NCBI GenBank assembly: GCA_963740765.1
Contig: CAVUFN010000010.1
Span: forward strand, 186,001-250,000
Length of the DNA: 64,000 nt
Origin: DATLGB01 sp963740765
Lineage (GTDB): Bacteria; Actinomycetota; Thermoleophilia; Solirubrobacterales; Solirubrobacteraceae
Direction: 5' to 3'
The notes beneath the pieces were generated by a model. It had not been told where the DNA came from, searched no databases, and worked only from the letters and a program-made list of their open reading frames with translations. Positions within the stretch are counted from its first letter, which is position 1, and each line of letters starts with the position of its first letter. The position numbers were made by a program, and so were the translations under genes. Shown piece after piece: positions 39,035 to 48,819 of the stretch.

Positions 39035-42000
39035 GTGTCCCTGACGCTCGTCACCGGTCCCGCCAATGCCGCCAAGGCCGGCACCGTGCTGGGCGGCTTC
39101 CGGGAGGCACTCGCGCGGTCCGGGTCGCTCCGGCTCCCCGGGCCCGAGCCGCTGCTCGTCGTCCCCACCGCGGCCGACGTCGAGCCCTACCAGCGCGAGC
39201 TGGCGGCCTCGGGGGCGGTGTTCGGCGGGGAGGTGCTCACGTTCTCGCGGCTGCTGGGGACGATCGCGCGGCGCGCGGGCTACCGGCGGCGGCGGCTCGG
39301 CTTCGTCGCGCGCGACCGCGTGGTGGCGGCCGTCGTCACGGGCGCGCGGTTGCGGGTCCTGGGGGAGAGCGCGCGGACGCCCGGCTTCGCGCGCGCCGCG
39401 GGCCGGCTCTTCTCCGAGTTGCAGCGCGCCGCGATCGCGCCCGAGCGCTTCACGGCGGGCCTGCGCGCCTGGGTGACCGCGGAGGGTGGCGGCCGGGCGG
39501 CCTACGCCGAGGATGTGGCCGGGCTGTACGCCGCCTACGTGCGCCGGCTGGGCGAGCTCGGCCGGGTCGACCCCGAGGGCTACGCGTGGGGCGCGTTGGA
39601 CGCCCTGCGCGCCGACGCGGCGGCGTGGGGCGGCCGCCCGGTCTTCCTCTACGGCTTCGACGATCTCACGCCCACCCAGCTCGACGCGGTGGAGACGCTC
39701 GTGCGCGTGTGCGACGCCGACGTCACGCTGTCGCTGACGTTCGAGCCCGGTCGCGCCGCGTTCGCCGCCCGCGCGGCAACGGTCGAGACCCTGCGGCCAC
39801 TCGCCGCCTCGGTGGTCGAGCTGCCCGGCGGCGGCGAGCGCTCCGCGCCCGCGCTGCACCACCTCGAACGCCACCTGTTCGACGGCGGGGCTGCGCGCGT
39901 CGCCCCCAACGGCGCGGTGCGGCTGCTGGAGGCGGGCGGCGAACGGGCCGAGGCGGAGCTGATCGGCGCTGCCCTGCTCGAGCTGGTGGAGGCGGGCGCG
40001 GCACCGGCGGACATCGCGGTGCTCGTCCGCACGGCCGAGGAGGCGCCGCTGCTCGCGCAGACGCTCGAGGCCTACGGCCTGCCGGTCGACCGCGCCGAGC
40101 GCCCGCGCATCCGGGACACGCGCCTGGGCGCGGGCCTGCTCGCCTGCGGCCGCGCCGCGCTCGGCGGCACCGCGGGGGACCTGCTGCGCTGGCTGCGCAC
40201 GCCCGGCAAGGTCGCCGCCCACGAGACCGTCGACGCCCTCGAGCGCCGCCTGCGCCGCGCCGGCGTCGCCACCGCCGCCGAAGCCATCGCCCTCCTCACC
40301 AAAGACGAACCGCGCTCCAACGGTTCCGGTCACGACGAACCGCGCTCCGACGGTTCCGTTCTACGGAACCCACGCAGCGCGGTTGGCGACGACCGGAACT
40401 CTCGCAGCGCGGTTGCCCCGCCGGCGGACGACCTGCCCGCTGCCGTCCACGCCTCCCTTAGTGCCCTCAAAGCTGCGGCAGACGAAGGCGCACCGGCGTT
40501 CCTCGATGCGCTGGAAGCCGAGCTCGACGGGATCTGGACCGCGCCCCACCACCGCCAGGCCGCGGTGCTTGACGCCGAAGGATTGGAAGACGCCCGCGTC
40601 GCCGCCGAGCTGCGCTACGCGGCGAAGGAACTGAGAGAGCTCGCCGACGCCGGGCTCCCGAGCACGCCGGAGGAGATCCTCGCCACGCTCGGCGCGGTCG
40701 AGGTGCGCACCGGGGGCGGCGGCACCGGGATCCTGCTGGCCGACCCGCTCTCCGTCCGCGCGCGGCGCTTCCGGGTCGTCGTCGTGTGCGGGCTGCAGGA
40801 CGGCGCCTTCCCGCGCCGCCCCTCGCCCGAGCCGTTCCTCGACGATGCCGATCGCCGCGGCCTCGCCCGGGCGTCCGGGATCGTGCTGCCGCTGCACGAG
40901 GACGAGCTCGACCGCGAGCGCTTCCTCTTCTACACGGCCGTGTCGCGCGCCGAGGAGGTGCTGTTCCTGTCCTTCCGCGCGTCGGACGAGGAGGGGGAAC
41001 CCGAGCTGCGCTCGCCGTTCGTCGACGACGTCGCCGACCTCTTCTCCGAGGCGCTCTGGAGCGGGCGCGGCCGCCGGCTGCTGGCGGAGGTGACCTGGCC
41101 GCCCGCACAGGCGCCGACGCCGCTCGAGCTGCGCCGGGCCCAGGCCGCCGATCGCGAGGAGCGCGCCGAGGCCGCGCCGCTGGCCCCGCCCGGCGCCGAG
41201 CTGTTCGCCGACCACGATCGCGAGAGCGCCCGTGGCCTCGAGGCGTTCGGGCTGTGCGGCGTCCGCTGGCTGGTCGAGCGCGTCCTCAAGCCGGGCCGGA
41301 TCGACCCCGACCCGGAGCCGATGACGCGCGGCTCGCTCGCGCACTCGGTGCTGGAGCAGACGCTGCGCGCGCTCAAGGACCGAACGGGCTCGGCGGCGCT
41401 GACGCCGGGCTCGCGGGACGCCGCCCGCGCCGAGCTGGCCACGGCCATCGACGGGGTGCGGCGCACGCGTGCCGGCGCGGTGGCGCGGGCGGGCGTCCGC
41501 GCGCTCGAGGTCGAGCTGGCCCGCTGGATCGACCACGAGTGCGCGACGGGGCCGGGCTACGAGCCGCAGTGGCTCGAGTGGAGCTTCACCGAGGACGCGC
41601 CGCTGCGGCTGGACGGCATCGCGGTGACCGGCATCATCGACCGCATCGACGTCGGGCCGGCCGGCGCGATCGTGCGCGACTACAAGGCCAGCAAGGGCTT
41701 CCCGCAGGCCAACTGGGCCGCCGACGGCCACCTGCAGGCGGCGCTGTACGCGCTCGCCGCGCGCGAGCTGCTCGGCCTCGACGTCGCCGGCGCGCTCTAC
41801 CAGCCGCTGCGCAACGCCGAGCTGCGCCCGCGCGGCGCGATCCGCTCGGGCGACGCGGCGGTCGGCGTCTTCGCCAACGACGTCCTCGACCCCGGCGCCT
41901 GGGAGACGCTGCTGGACGAGCTGCGCGCGGAGGCCGAGGACGCCGCCGCCCGCCTGCGCGCCGGCGAGGTCGTCCCGTCGCCCGAGCGCTGCACCCCGCG

Positions 42001-42061
42001 CGGCTGCGCCTACCCCGGCATCTGCCGCGCCCGCGACGCGGCGCCGCCGCCGCCGTCGTGA
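39035..42061 (+). CDS. AddB-like helicase-nuclease subunit (PD-(D/E)XK)
   Basis: 1008 residues from GTG 39035. The N-terminal SF1-like part has a degenerate Walker A (GPANAAKAGT), so it should not hydrolyse ATP, as in AddB. The C-terminus is a RecB-family nuclease: Asp869 (IIDRIDV) and Asp882-Tyr-Lys884 (VRDYKAS). Cys741 (LCGVRWL) with Cys986, 991 and 997 (CTPRGCAYPGIC) form the four-cysteine iron-sulfur staple, here with CX4CX5C spacing. It would process double-strand ends with the next gene, to which it is coupled by GTGA. Residues about 424-462 (DEPRSNGSGHDEPRSDGS and on) are encoded by an inserted 109-bp repeat and look like an unstructured linker. Confidence 0.88.
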   Translation: MSLTLVTGPANAAKAGTVLGGFREALARSGSLRLPGPEPLLVVPTAADVEPYQRELAASGAVFGGEVLTFSRLLGTIARRAGYRRRRLGFVARDRVVAAVVTGARLRVLGESARTPGFARAAGRLFSELQRAAIAPERFTAGLRAWVTAEGGGRAAYAEDVAGLYAAYVRRLGELGRVDPEGYAWGALDALRADAAAWGGRPVFLYGFDDLTPTQLDAVETLVRVCDADVTLSLTFEPGRAAFAARAATVETLRPLAASVVELPGGGERSAPALHHLERHLFDGGAARVAPNGAVRLLEAGGERAEAELIGAALLELVEAGAAPADIAVLVRTAEEAPLLAQTLEAYGLPVDRAERPRIRDTRLGAGLLACGRAALGGTAGDLLRWLRTPGKVAAHETVDALERRLRRAGVATAAEAIALLTKDEPRSNGSGHDEPRSDGSVLRNPRSAVGDDRNSRSAVAPPADDLPAAVHASLSALKAAADEGAPAFLDALEAELDGIWTAPHHRQAAVLDAEGLEDARVAAELRYAAKELRELADAGLPSTPEEILATLGAVEVRTGGGGTGILLADPLSVRARRFRVVVVCGLQDGAFPRRPSPEPFLDDADRRGLARASGIVLPLHEDELDRERFLFYTAVSRAEEVLFLSFRASDEEGEPELRSPFVDDVADLFSEALWSGRGRRLLAEVTWPPAQAPTPLELRRAQAADREERAEAAPLAPPGAELFADHDRESARGLEAFGLCGVRWLVERVLKPGRIDPDPEPMTRGSLAHSVLEQTLRALKDRTGSAALTPGSRDAARAELATAIDGVRRTRAGAVARAGVRALEVELARWIDHECATGPGYEPQWLEWSFTEDAPLRLDGIAVTGIIDRIDVGPAGAIVRDYKASKGFPQANWAADGHLQAALYALAARELLGLDVAGALYQPLRNAELRPRGAIRSGDAAVGVFANDVLDPGAWETLLDELRAEAEDAAARLRAGEVVPSPERCTPRGCAYPGICRARDAAPPPPS
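40307..40415. repeat. 109-bp four-unit dyad repeat element, in-frame copy in AddB-like gene
   Basis: Units lie at 40307-40329 and 40337-40359 (forward) and 40363-40385 and 40393-40415 (inverted): spacing 30, 26, 30, total 109 bases, exactly as in the intergenic copy at 31453-31561. Here the units are better conserved (AACCGCGCT is present in all four). The two halves are separated by three bases. The reading frame continues through it as a hydrophilic Arg/Ser/Asp/Gly-rich segment, so the insertion has been tolerated or shaped by selection for coding. Confidence 0.9.
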
Positions 42062-45000
42062 CGAGGGCCTTCACGCCCGAGCAGCGCGCGGCGATCGAGG
42101 ACCGCTCCGGCTCGTCTCTGCTCGCGGCCGCCGCCGGGTCGGGCAAGACGGCCGTGATGGTCGAGCGCTTCGTCGAGGCGGTCCTCCAGGACGGCGTCGA
42201 GGTCGGCGCGATCCTCGCCCTCACCTTCACCGAGAAGGCGGCCGGCGAGCTGCGCGACCGTGTGCGCCGCCGCTTCACCGAGCTGGGCGAGCACGAGCAC
42301 GCGCGCACCGCCGAGGCGGCGGCGATCGGGACCATCCACGGGTTCTGCGCGGGCGTGCTGCGCGCGCACCCGTTCGCCGCGGGCCTCGACCCGCGCTACG
42401 CCGTCCTCGAGGAGGGCGCCGCCCGGCGGCTGCACGACGCCGCCTTCGACCGGGCGGTCGAGGCGTGGGCGTCCGCCGAGGGCGACGCCGCCGTCGACCT
42501 GCTCGCCGCCGCGCGCGACGACGTGCGCCAGATCGTCTTCGACGCCTACGCCGAGCTGCGCAGCCGCGGCATGCGCGCGCCGCGGCTCCCGGTCCCGGCC
42601 GAGGCGCCGCCTCCGGACCCGGCAACGCTGCTCGCCGCCCTGCGCGGCGCGGGCGCCTGCCTCGCGGGGGCGACGGGCAAGAGCGTCGAGGCGGGGCAGG
42701 ACGCGCTGGAGGCGGCGTCGGGGCTGCTCGCCGGGCTCGGCCGCCGCGTCCCGTTCCCGACCGAGCTCGACACCGCGAAGCTCGGCCGCGCCGCCAAGGC
42801 GCTGAAGGAGCCCCCGTGTGACGCGTACCGGGAGGCGTGGGAGGCCTACCGGCAGGCCTGCGCCGACCATCACGCCCGCCCGGTCGTCGTCCTCGCCGAC
42901 CGCCTGCTCGAGCGCTTCGCCGCCGAGGCGGCGCAGGCCAAGACCGCCCGCGCGGCGGTCGACTTCGAGGACCTCCAGCTGCTCGTCCGCGACCTGTTCG
43001 CCGAGGACGAGGCGCTGCGGCGCCGCTGGGCCGAGCGCTACGCGCTGATCATGGTCGACGAGTTCCAGGACACCAACCGGCTGCAGATGGACGTCCTGTC
43101 CCGGCTCGATCGCGAGAACCTCTTCGTGGTCGGCGATGCGTTCCAGTCGATCTACGGCTTCCGCCACGCCGACGTCGAGATCTTCCGCGAGCGGTCCCGC
43201 GCGCTCGGCTCGGAGCGGACGCGCCGGCTGACGGCGAACTTCCGCTCGCGCGGCGATCTGCTCGAGGTCCTCAACGCCGCGTTCGCGCCGATCTTCGGGG
43301 CCGAGTTCGCGCCCCTGAGAAGCCCCCACCCACCCCGCCCCGCGCTCGCAGCCCCCGAGGGTCTGCTCTTCGACCCCGACCACGTCGGGGCCGTGCCCTC
43401 GGTCCCGCCCGTCGAACTGCTCGTCACCGACATGAGCGCCGACTGGGATGCGGTGGCGGGCATCGGCCTCGACATCCCCGGCGAGCGCGCGTGGCGGCGG
43501 GCGGAGGCGCGGTCGGTCGGCCGCCGCCTCGCCGACGAGATCGCGCGCGGACGCCGTCCGGGGGAGATCGCGGTGCTCGTCCGTGCCGCTGCCTCGCTGC
43601 GCCTGATCGAGCAGGCGCTGGAGGAGCAGGGCCTGCCGACCTACGTCGTCGGCGGCCGCGGCTACTGGTCCCAGGAGCAGGTGCGCGACGGCCTCGCCTA
43701 CCTGCAGGTCCTCGCCAACCCGCTCGACGAGACCTCCCTCTACGCCGTGCTCGCCTCCCCGTTCGCGGGGGCCGGCGCCGAGGAGCTCGTCCACGTCGCC
43801 CGCGCCGGCCGCGAGGCCGGGGGCGCCTGGGCCGCCCTGCGCGCCCGCGCCGTCACCCACGCGGGAATCGAGCGGCTGACCGCGCTGATCGAGGCCGAGC
43901 GCGACCGCGCGGAGCGGCTGCCCGCCGAGGTGCTCCTGGAGCGGGCGATCGCCGCGACGGGCTACGACGTCGCGGTGCTCGGCCGCCCGGGCGGGGAGCG
44001 GCGGCTGGCGAACCTGCGCAAGCTGATGCGGCTGGCGCGCGAGTACGAGCGGGCGGAGGGGCGCGACCTGCGCGGCTTCCTGGCCTTCGCGCTCACGCAG
44101 GACCTGTCCGGCGCGCGCGAGGGCGAGGCGGCGCTGGAGGGGGAAGGGCTCGACGCCGTGCGGCTGATGACGATCCACCGGGCGAAGGGCCTGGAGTTCC
44201 CGGTCGTCTGCGTCGCCGACCTCGGCCGGCAGGGACCGGGCGGGGGGCCGCCTCTGCTGCTCGGCGCCGACGGCCGCGTCGGCGTGCGCTTCAAGGCGCT
44301 CGGGATGCCCACGGGCGTGCAGGCGCTCGACTACCCGGCGCTGCACCAGGAGCGGATCGCCCGCGAGGACGCCGAGGAGCGGCGGCTGCTCTACGTGGCG
44401 ATGACCCGGGCGGAGGAGCTGCTGATCCTGTCCGGCGGCTACGACCTCGCCAAGCGACCCGACCCGCGGCCGGGTGGCGCGCCGATCGCCTGGATCCTGC
44501 GGGCGCTCGACGGCGTCGTCGAGCCGCGTCGTAATCCAACCTCGCTTCGCTCGGAAGCGGCCGTCCTGACCGCCGCACCCGCGCACCGCGCCCGGCCCGG
44601 CGGCACCGCGCTGCCCGCGCCGGTCACCCTCGGCGGCATCACCCCGCCCACCCCGGCGCCCGCGCTCGCCGCCCCCAGCCGGCTCTCCTTCTCCAGCCTC
44701 GGCGAGTACGACCGCTGCGCCTACCGCTGGTACCTGCGCCGCGTCCTGCGCCTCCCGACCGTCACGCTGGACCCAGGGGACACCCCCCTCGGTCCGCGTG
44801 AGGTGGGCTCCGGGGACAGTCCCCAGAGCCCGGGGTTGGATCTGATGACGCGCGGGACGCTGGTGCACGAGCTGCTCGAGGACCTCGACTTCCACCGGCC
44901 CGGGCCGCCGACGGACCAGGCGATCGCGGCCGTGGCGGCCGAGAACGACGTCGAGCTGACCGCGGCCGAGGCGGCGGACGTCGCCCGGCTGGTGGAGGCG

Positions 45001-45516
45001 TTCGCGCGCTCGCCGCTGTGCCGGCGGCTGGCGCAGGCGCACGCCGTGCGGCGCGAGGCGCCGTTCACGTTCGCGCTGCACGAGGACAGCCGCGGGCCGC
45101 TCGTCAACGGGATCGTCGACGTGGTCGCCACGGAGCCGGACGGCGGCGTCCTGATCGTCGACTACAAGACCAACCCGCTGGAGGGGACGGATCCGGAGGC
45201 GCTCACGGAGGCCGACTACACGCTGCAGCGGCTCGTGTACGCGCTGGCCGCGCTGCGCGACGGCGCCCCGCGCGTCGAGGTGGCCCACTGCTACCTGGAG
45301 CGCCCGGATGCCCCCGCAACGGTCGTCTACGGGCCGTCCGACGCGCAGACGCTGGCCGGCGAGCTCGCGCGGCGTGCGGGCGGGTTGCTCGAGGGGGACT
45401 TCCGGCCCACGCCGGAGCCGCACCGCGAGCTGTGCGGCAGCTGCCCCGGGCGACGAGCGATGTGCTCGCACCCGGAGGCAGTGACGCTGAAGCCGCTGCT
45501 ACGCCCGGCTGCGTGA
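42058..45516 (+). CDS. AddA-like UvrD-family helicase with PD-(D/E)XK nuclease
   Basis: 1152 residues from the GTG overlapping the AddB-like stop. Full SF1A motor: Walker A AAAGSGKT (24-31), motif Ia LTFTEKAAGELRDR, DEFQD at 334-338, GDAFQSIYGFR, and the late LLYVAMTRAEELLIL. C-terminal nuclease (about 880-1150) with Asp1035-Tyr-Lys1037 (IVDYKTNP). Cys887 (YDRCAYRW) plus Cys1126, 1129 and 1135 (CGSCPGRRAMC) give an iron-sulfur CX2CX5C set like that known from AddB. Together with the upstream gene it should form a two-nuclease end-resection enzyme. Two palindrome-bearing, low-complexity linkers (44543 and 44805) sit between motor and nuclease. Confidence 0.9.
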   Translation: MTRAFTPEQRAAIEDRSGSSLLAAAAGSGKTAVMVERFVEAVLQDGVEVGAILALTFTEKAAGELRDRVRRRFTELGEHEHARTAEAAAIGTIHGFCAGVLRAHPFAAGLDPRYAVLEEGAARRLHDAAFDRAVEAWASAEGDAAVDLLAAARDDVRQIVFDAYAELRSRGMRAPRLPVPAEAPPPDPATLLAALRGAGACLAGATGKSVEAGQDALEAASGLLAGLGRRVPFPTELDTAKLGRAAKALKEPPCDAYREAWEAYRQACADHHARPVVVLADRLLERFAAEAAQAKTARAAVDFEDLQLLVRDLFAEDEALRRRWAERYALIMVDEFQDTNRLQMDVLSRLDRENLFVVGDAFQSIYGFRHADVEIFRERSRALGSERTRRLTANFRSRGDLLEVLNAAFAPIFGAEFAPLRSPHPPRPALAAPEGLLFDPDHVGAVPSVPPVELLVTDMSADWDAVAGIGLDIPGERAWRRAEARSVGRRLADEIARGRRPGEIAVLVRAAASLRLIEQALEEQGLPTYVVGGRGYWSQEQVRDGLAYLQVLANPLDETSLYAVLASPFAGAGAEELVHVARAGREAGGAWAALRARAVTHAGIERLTALIEAERDRAERLPAEVLLERAIAATGYDVAVLGRPGGERRLANLRKLMRLAREYERAEGRDLRGFLAFALTQDLSGAREGEAALEGEGLDAVRLMTIHRAKGLEFPVVCVADLGRQGPGGGPPLLLGADGRVGVRFKALGMPTGVQALDYPALHQERIAREDAEERRLLYVAMTRAEELLILSGGYDLAKRPDPRPGGAPIAWILRALDGVVEPRRNPTSLRSEAAVLTAAPAHRARPGGTALPAPVTLGGITPPTPAPALAAPSRLSFSSLGEYDRCAYRWYLRRVLRLPTVTLDPGDTPLGPREVGSGDSPQSPGLDLMTRGTLVHELLEDLDFHRPGPPTDQAIAAVAAENDVELTAAEAADVARLVEAFARSPLCRRLAQAHAVRREAPFTFALHEDSRGPLVNGIVDVVATEPDGGVLIVDYKTNPLEGTDPEALTEADYTLQRLVYALAALRDGAPRVEVAHCYLERPDAPATVVYGPSDAQTLAGELARRAGGLLEGDFRPTPEPHRELCGSCPGRRAMCSHPEAVTLKPLLRPAA
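44543..44559. repeat. Short palindrome in a linker of the AddA-like gene
   Basis: CGCTTC (44543-44548) and GAAGCG (44554-44559) are perfect inverted repeats with a 5-base loop. It lies in a variable Ala/Pro-rich linker (residues about 820-860), where the protein changes from conserved helicase to a low-complexity stretch. A small mobile palindrome is one reading; chance in GC-rich DNA is another. Confidence 0.4.
44805..44831. repeat. 27-bp near-perfect palindrome in the AddA-like gene
   Basis: GGGCTCCGGGGAC (44805-44817), one base, then GTCCCCAGAGCCC (44819-44831): 12 of 13 positions pair. It encodes part of the segment REVGSGDSPQSPG between the iron-sulfur cysteine helix and the rest of the nuclease. 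A related block, GGGGACACCCCCC, lies 30 bases upstream. It resembles dispersed GGGGAC/GTCCCC palindromes in its form, inserted in frame. Confidence 0.65.
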
Positions 45517-45672
45517 GCCGCCGGTGCGGCCACCGAATCCGCCACTCAGTGGCGCGGCGGCGAGCAGGACGATGATCGCGGCGATGATGCCGACGATGGC
45601 CGGCAGTCCGAGCAGGCCGCACAGCCAGTAGACGAGCGCGGCGAGCAGGACGGCGATGATGATGCTGATCAT
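45499..45672 (-). CDS. Small membrane protein
   Basis: 57 residues from ATG 45672, with TAGGAGG about 12 bases upstream. Two hydrophobic helices (about 2-20 and 22-45: MISIIIAVLLAALVYWLCGL then AIVGIIAAIIVLLAAAPL) joined by a Gly/Pro turn, then a short Gly/Arg tail. Small two-helix proteins of this form are common in actinobacteria; no function is known. It overlaps the AddA-like gene end by 18 bases in convergence. Confidence 0.68.
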   Translation of the reverse strand: MISIIIAVLLAALVYWLCGLLGLPAIVGIIAAIIVLLAAAPLSGGFGGRTGGSRSRA

Positions 45673-45834
45673 GGGGTGAGCTGACCTCCTACCGGCCGGT
45701 TCCCGCACCCGGTCGGACGTCGTTTGATGGTTGGTGAGTCAGGCCTTTCCGTGGCGAAACGGCGGCAAACCCGCGCGGCGGTAATCTGCACCGCGCGCCC
45801 GGGCCGTCGGTCCGGACGCCGCCGACCGACCAGC

Positions 45835-46653
45835 GTGCGCACCATCGAACGAGACGCGAAGCCCGATTCCGACCGCAGTTCCCCCAGCCCCTCATCTTCG
45901 GCGGAGGAGCGCGCTGCCCGGGCGGCCGAGGACCGGCGGCTGCTGACGCGCTACCACCGGATGGGGGACACGTCCGCGCGCGAGCAGGTCGTCCAGCGCT
46001 TCCTGCCCCTCGCGCGCCAGCTCGCCCGGCGCTACGCCGGTGCCGGCGAACCGCTGGAAGATCTGGTGCAGGTGGCGAGCCTCGGCCTCGTCAAGGCCGT
46101 CGACCGCTTCGACCCCGCCCGCGAGGTCGCCTTCTCGAGCTTCGCCGTCCCGACCATCCTCGGCGAGCTCAAGCGCCACTTCCGCGACAAGGGCTGGTCG
46201 GTCCGCGTCCCGCGGGACCTGCAGGAGCTCGCGTTGCGCCTGGACCGCACGCAGGAGGACCTCGGCCGCGAGCTCGGCCGGGCGCCGACCACCGCGGAGG
46301 TCGCCAAGCGCCTCGACGTCTCCGAGGAGGACATCCTGGAGGCCCGCGAGGCCGCGCACGCCTACCGCGCCGTCAGCCTCGACCGTCCGCGCACCGAGGA
46401 CGACGAGGGCGGCCCGGCCGTCTCCGACGCGATGGGCGGGGACGACCCGGGCTTCAGCCGCGCCGAGGACGCCGCCACCGTCGACCAGCTCCTGCGCGTG
46501 CTCGCGCCCCGCGAGCGCGAGGTGCTGCGGCTGCGCTTCAGCGAGGACCTCACCCAGCAGGAGATCGGCGACCGCATCGGCGTCTCGCAGATGCACGTGT
46601 CCCGTCTCATCCGCCAGGCCATCACCCGCCTCGGCGAAGCCGCCCAAGGTTGA
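45835..46653 (+). CDS. SigF/SigB-family alternative sigma factor
   Basis: 272 residues from GTG 45835; the frame is open back to 45724 but that stretch is not sigma-like. Region 2 (PLEDLVQVASLGLVKAVDRF and VAFSSFAVPTILGELKRHFR) and region 4 (LAPREREVLRLRFSEDLTQQ then VSQMHVSRLIRQA) are those of the stress/sporulation SigB-SigF-SigG group. The N-terminal 30 residues are Ser/Pro-rich. No anti-sigma factor is adjacent, unlike its paralogue at 60.8 kb. Its TTGA stop overlap couples it to a histidine-phosphatase gene. Confidence 0.92.
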   Translation: MRTIERDAKPDSDRSSPSPSSSAEERAARAAEDRRLLTRYHRMGDTSAREQVVQRFLPLARQLARRYAGAGEPLEDLVQVASLGLVKAVDRFDPAREVAFSSFAVPTILGELKRHFRDKGWSVRVPRDLQELALRLDRTQEDLGRELGRAPTTAEVAKRLDVSEEDILEAREAAHAYRAVSLDRPRTEDDEGGPAVSDAMGGDDPGFSRAEDAATVDQLLRVLAPREREVLRLRFSEDLTQQEIGDRIGVSQMHVSRLIRQAITRLGEAAQG

Positions 46654-47217
46654 GCCGCCTCCTCCTGGTCCGCCACGGCGAGTCCGCGTGGAACGCCGAG
46701 GGCCGCCTGCAGGGACAGGCGCAGGCGCCGCTGTCCGACCTCGGCCGCGAGCAGGCGCGCGCCCTCCGGCTGCCGGACCTGCCCGCGGTCGGCTCGGACC
46801 TCGAGCGGGCGGTCGAGACCGCGACCCTCGCGGGCTTCCCGGACATCCCGAGGGATGCACGCTGGCGGGAGCGCGGGCTGGGGGAGTGGGAGACGCATCT
46901 GGAGGCCGAGGTCGCGACGAAGGCCGACATGGCGCGCTTCCGCGCCGGAGAGCTCGTCCCGGCCGGCGGTGAGACGTGGGCTGCGTTCCAGGCACGGGTG
47001 GAGGAGGCGGCCGCGGAGCTGACCGAGGACACGATCGTCTTCACGCACGGAGGGTGCGTGCGCGCGCTCGTCGCCGCGGTGACGGCCGCCGACTACCGGA
47101 CCGTGGCCGGACCCGCCAACACGAGCATCACCGTCGTGCGGACCGGGAAGCGACCCCGCATGCTGGCCTTCAACTGGACTCCCGAGCAGCCCGGCCTCGC
47201 GCCGGCGAGCGACCCCG

Positions 47218-47225
<8 letters not shown>
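46650..47225 (+). CDS. Histidine phosphatase (phosphoglycerate-mutase-like)
   Basis: 191 residues from TTG 46650, overlapping the sigma factor stop. The catalytic LVRHGES motif is at about 6-12 and the second His in VFTHGGCVRAL; Arg and Glu partners (ERAVETA; WRERGLGEWE) are present. Such enzymes dephosphorylate metabolites or alpha-ribazole phosphate; the substrate cannot be told. Its 3' end overlaps recQ by 8 bases. Confidence 0.85.

Positions 47226-48815
<1,590 letters not shown>

Positions 48816-48819
<4 letters not shown>

Noticed and set aside
42010..45471. A 1153-residue open frame on the minus strand opposite the AddA-like gene
   Set aside because: It has no domain, is Arg/Gly/Val-rich low complexity, and mirrors the codon structure of a clearly conserved gene; long antisense frames are expected at this GC content.
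45724..45834. N-terminal extension of the SigF-type factor to ATG 45724
   Set aside because: The extra 37 residues are not sigma-like and a GTG at 45835 gives a normal-length protein.
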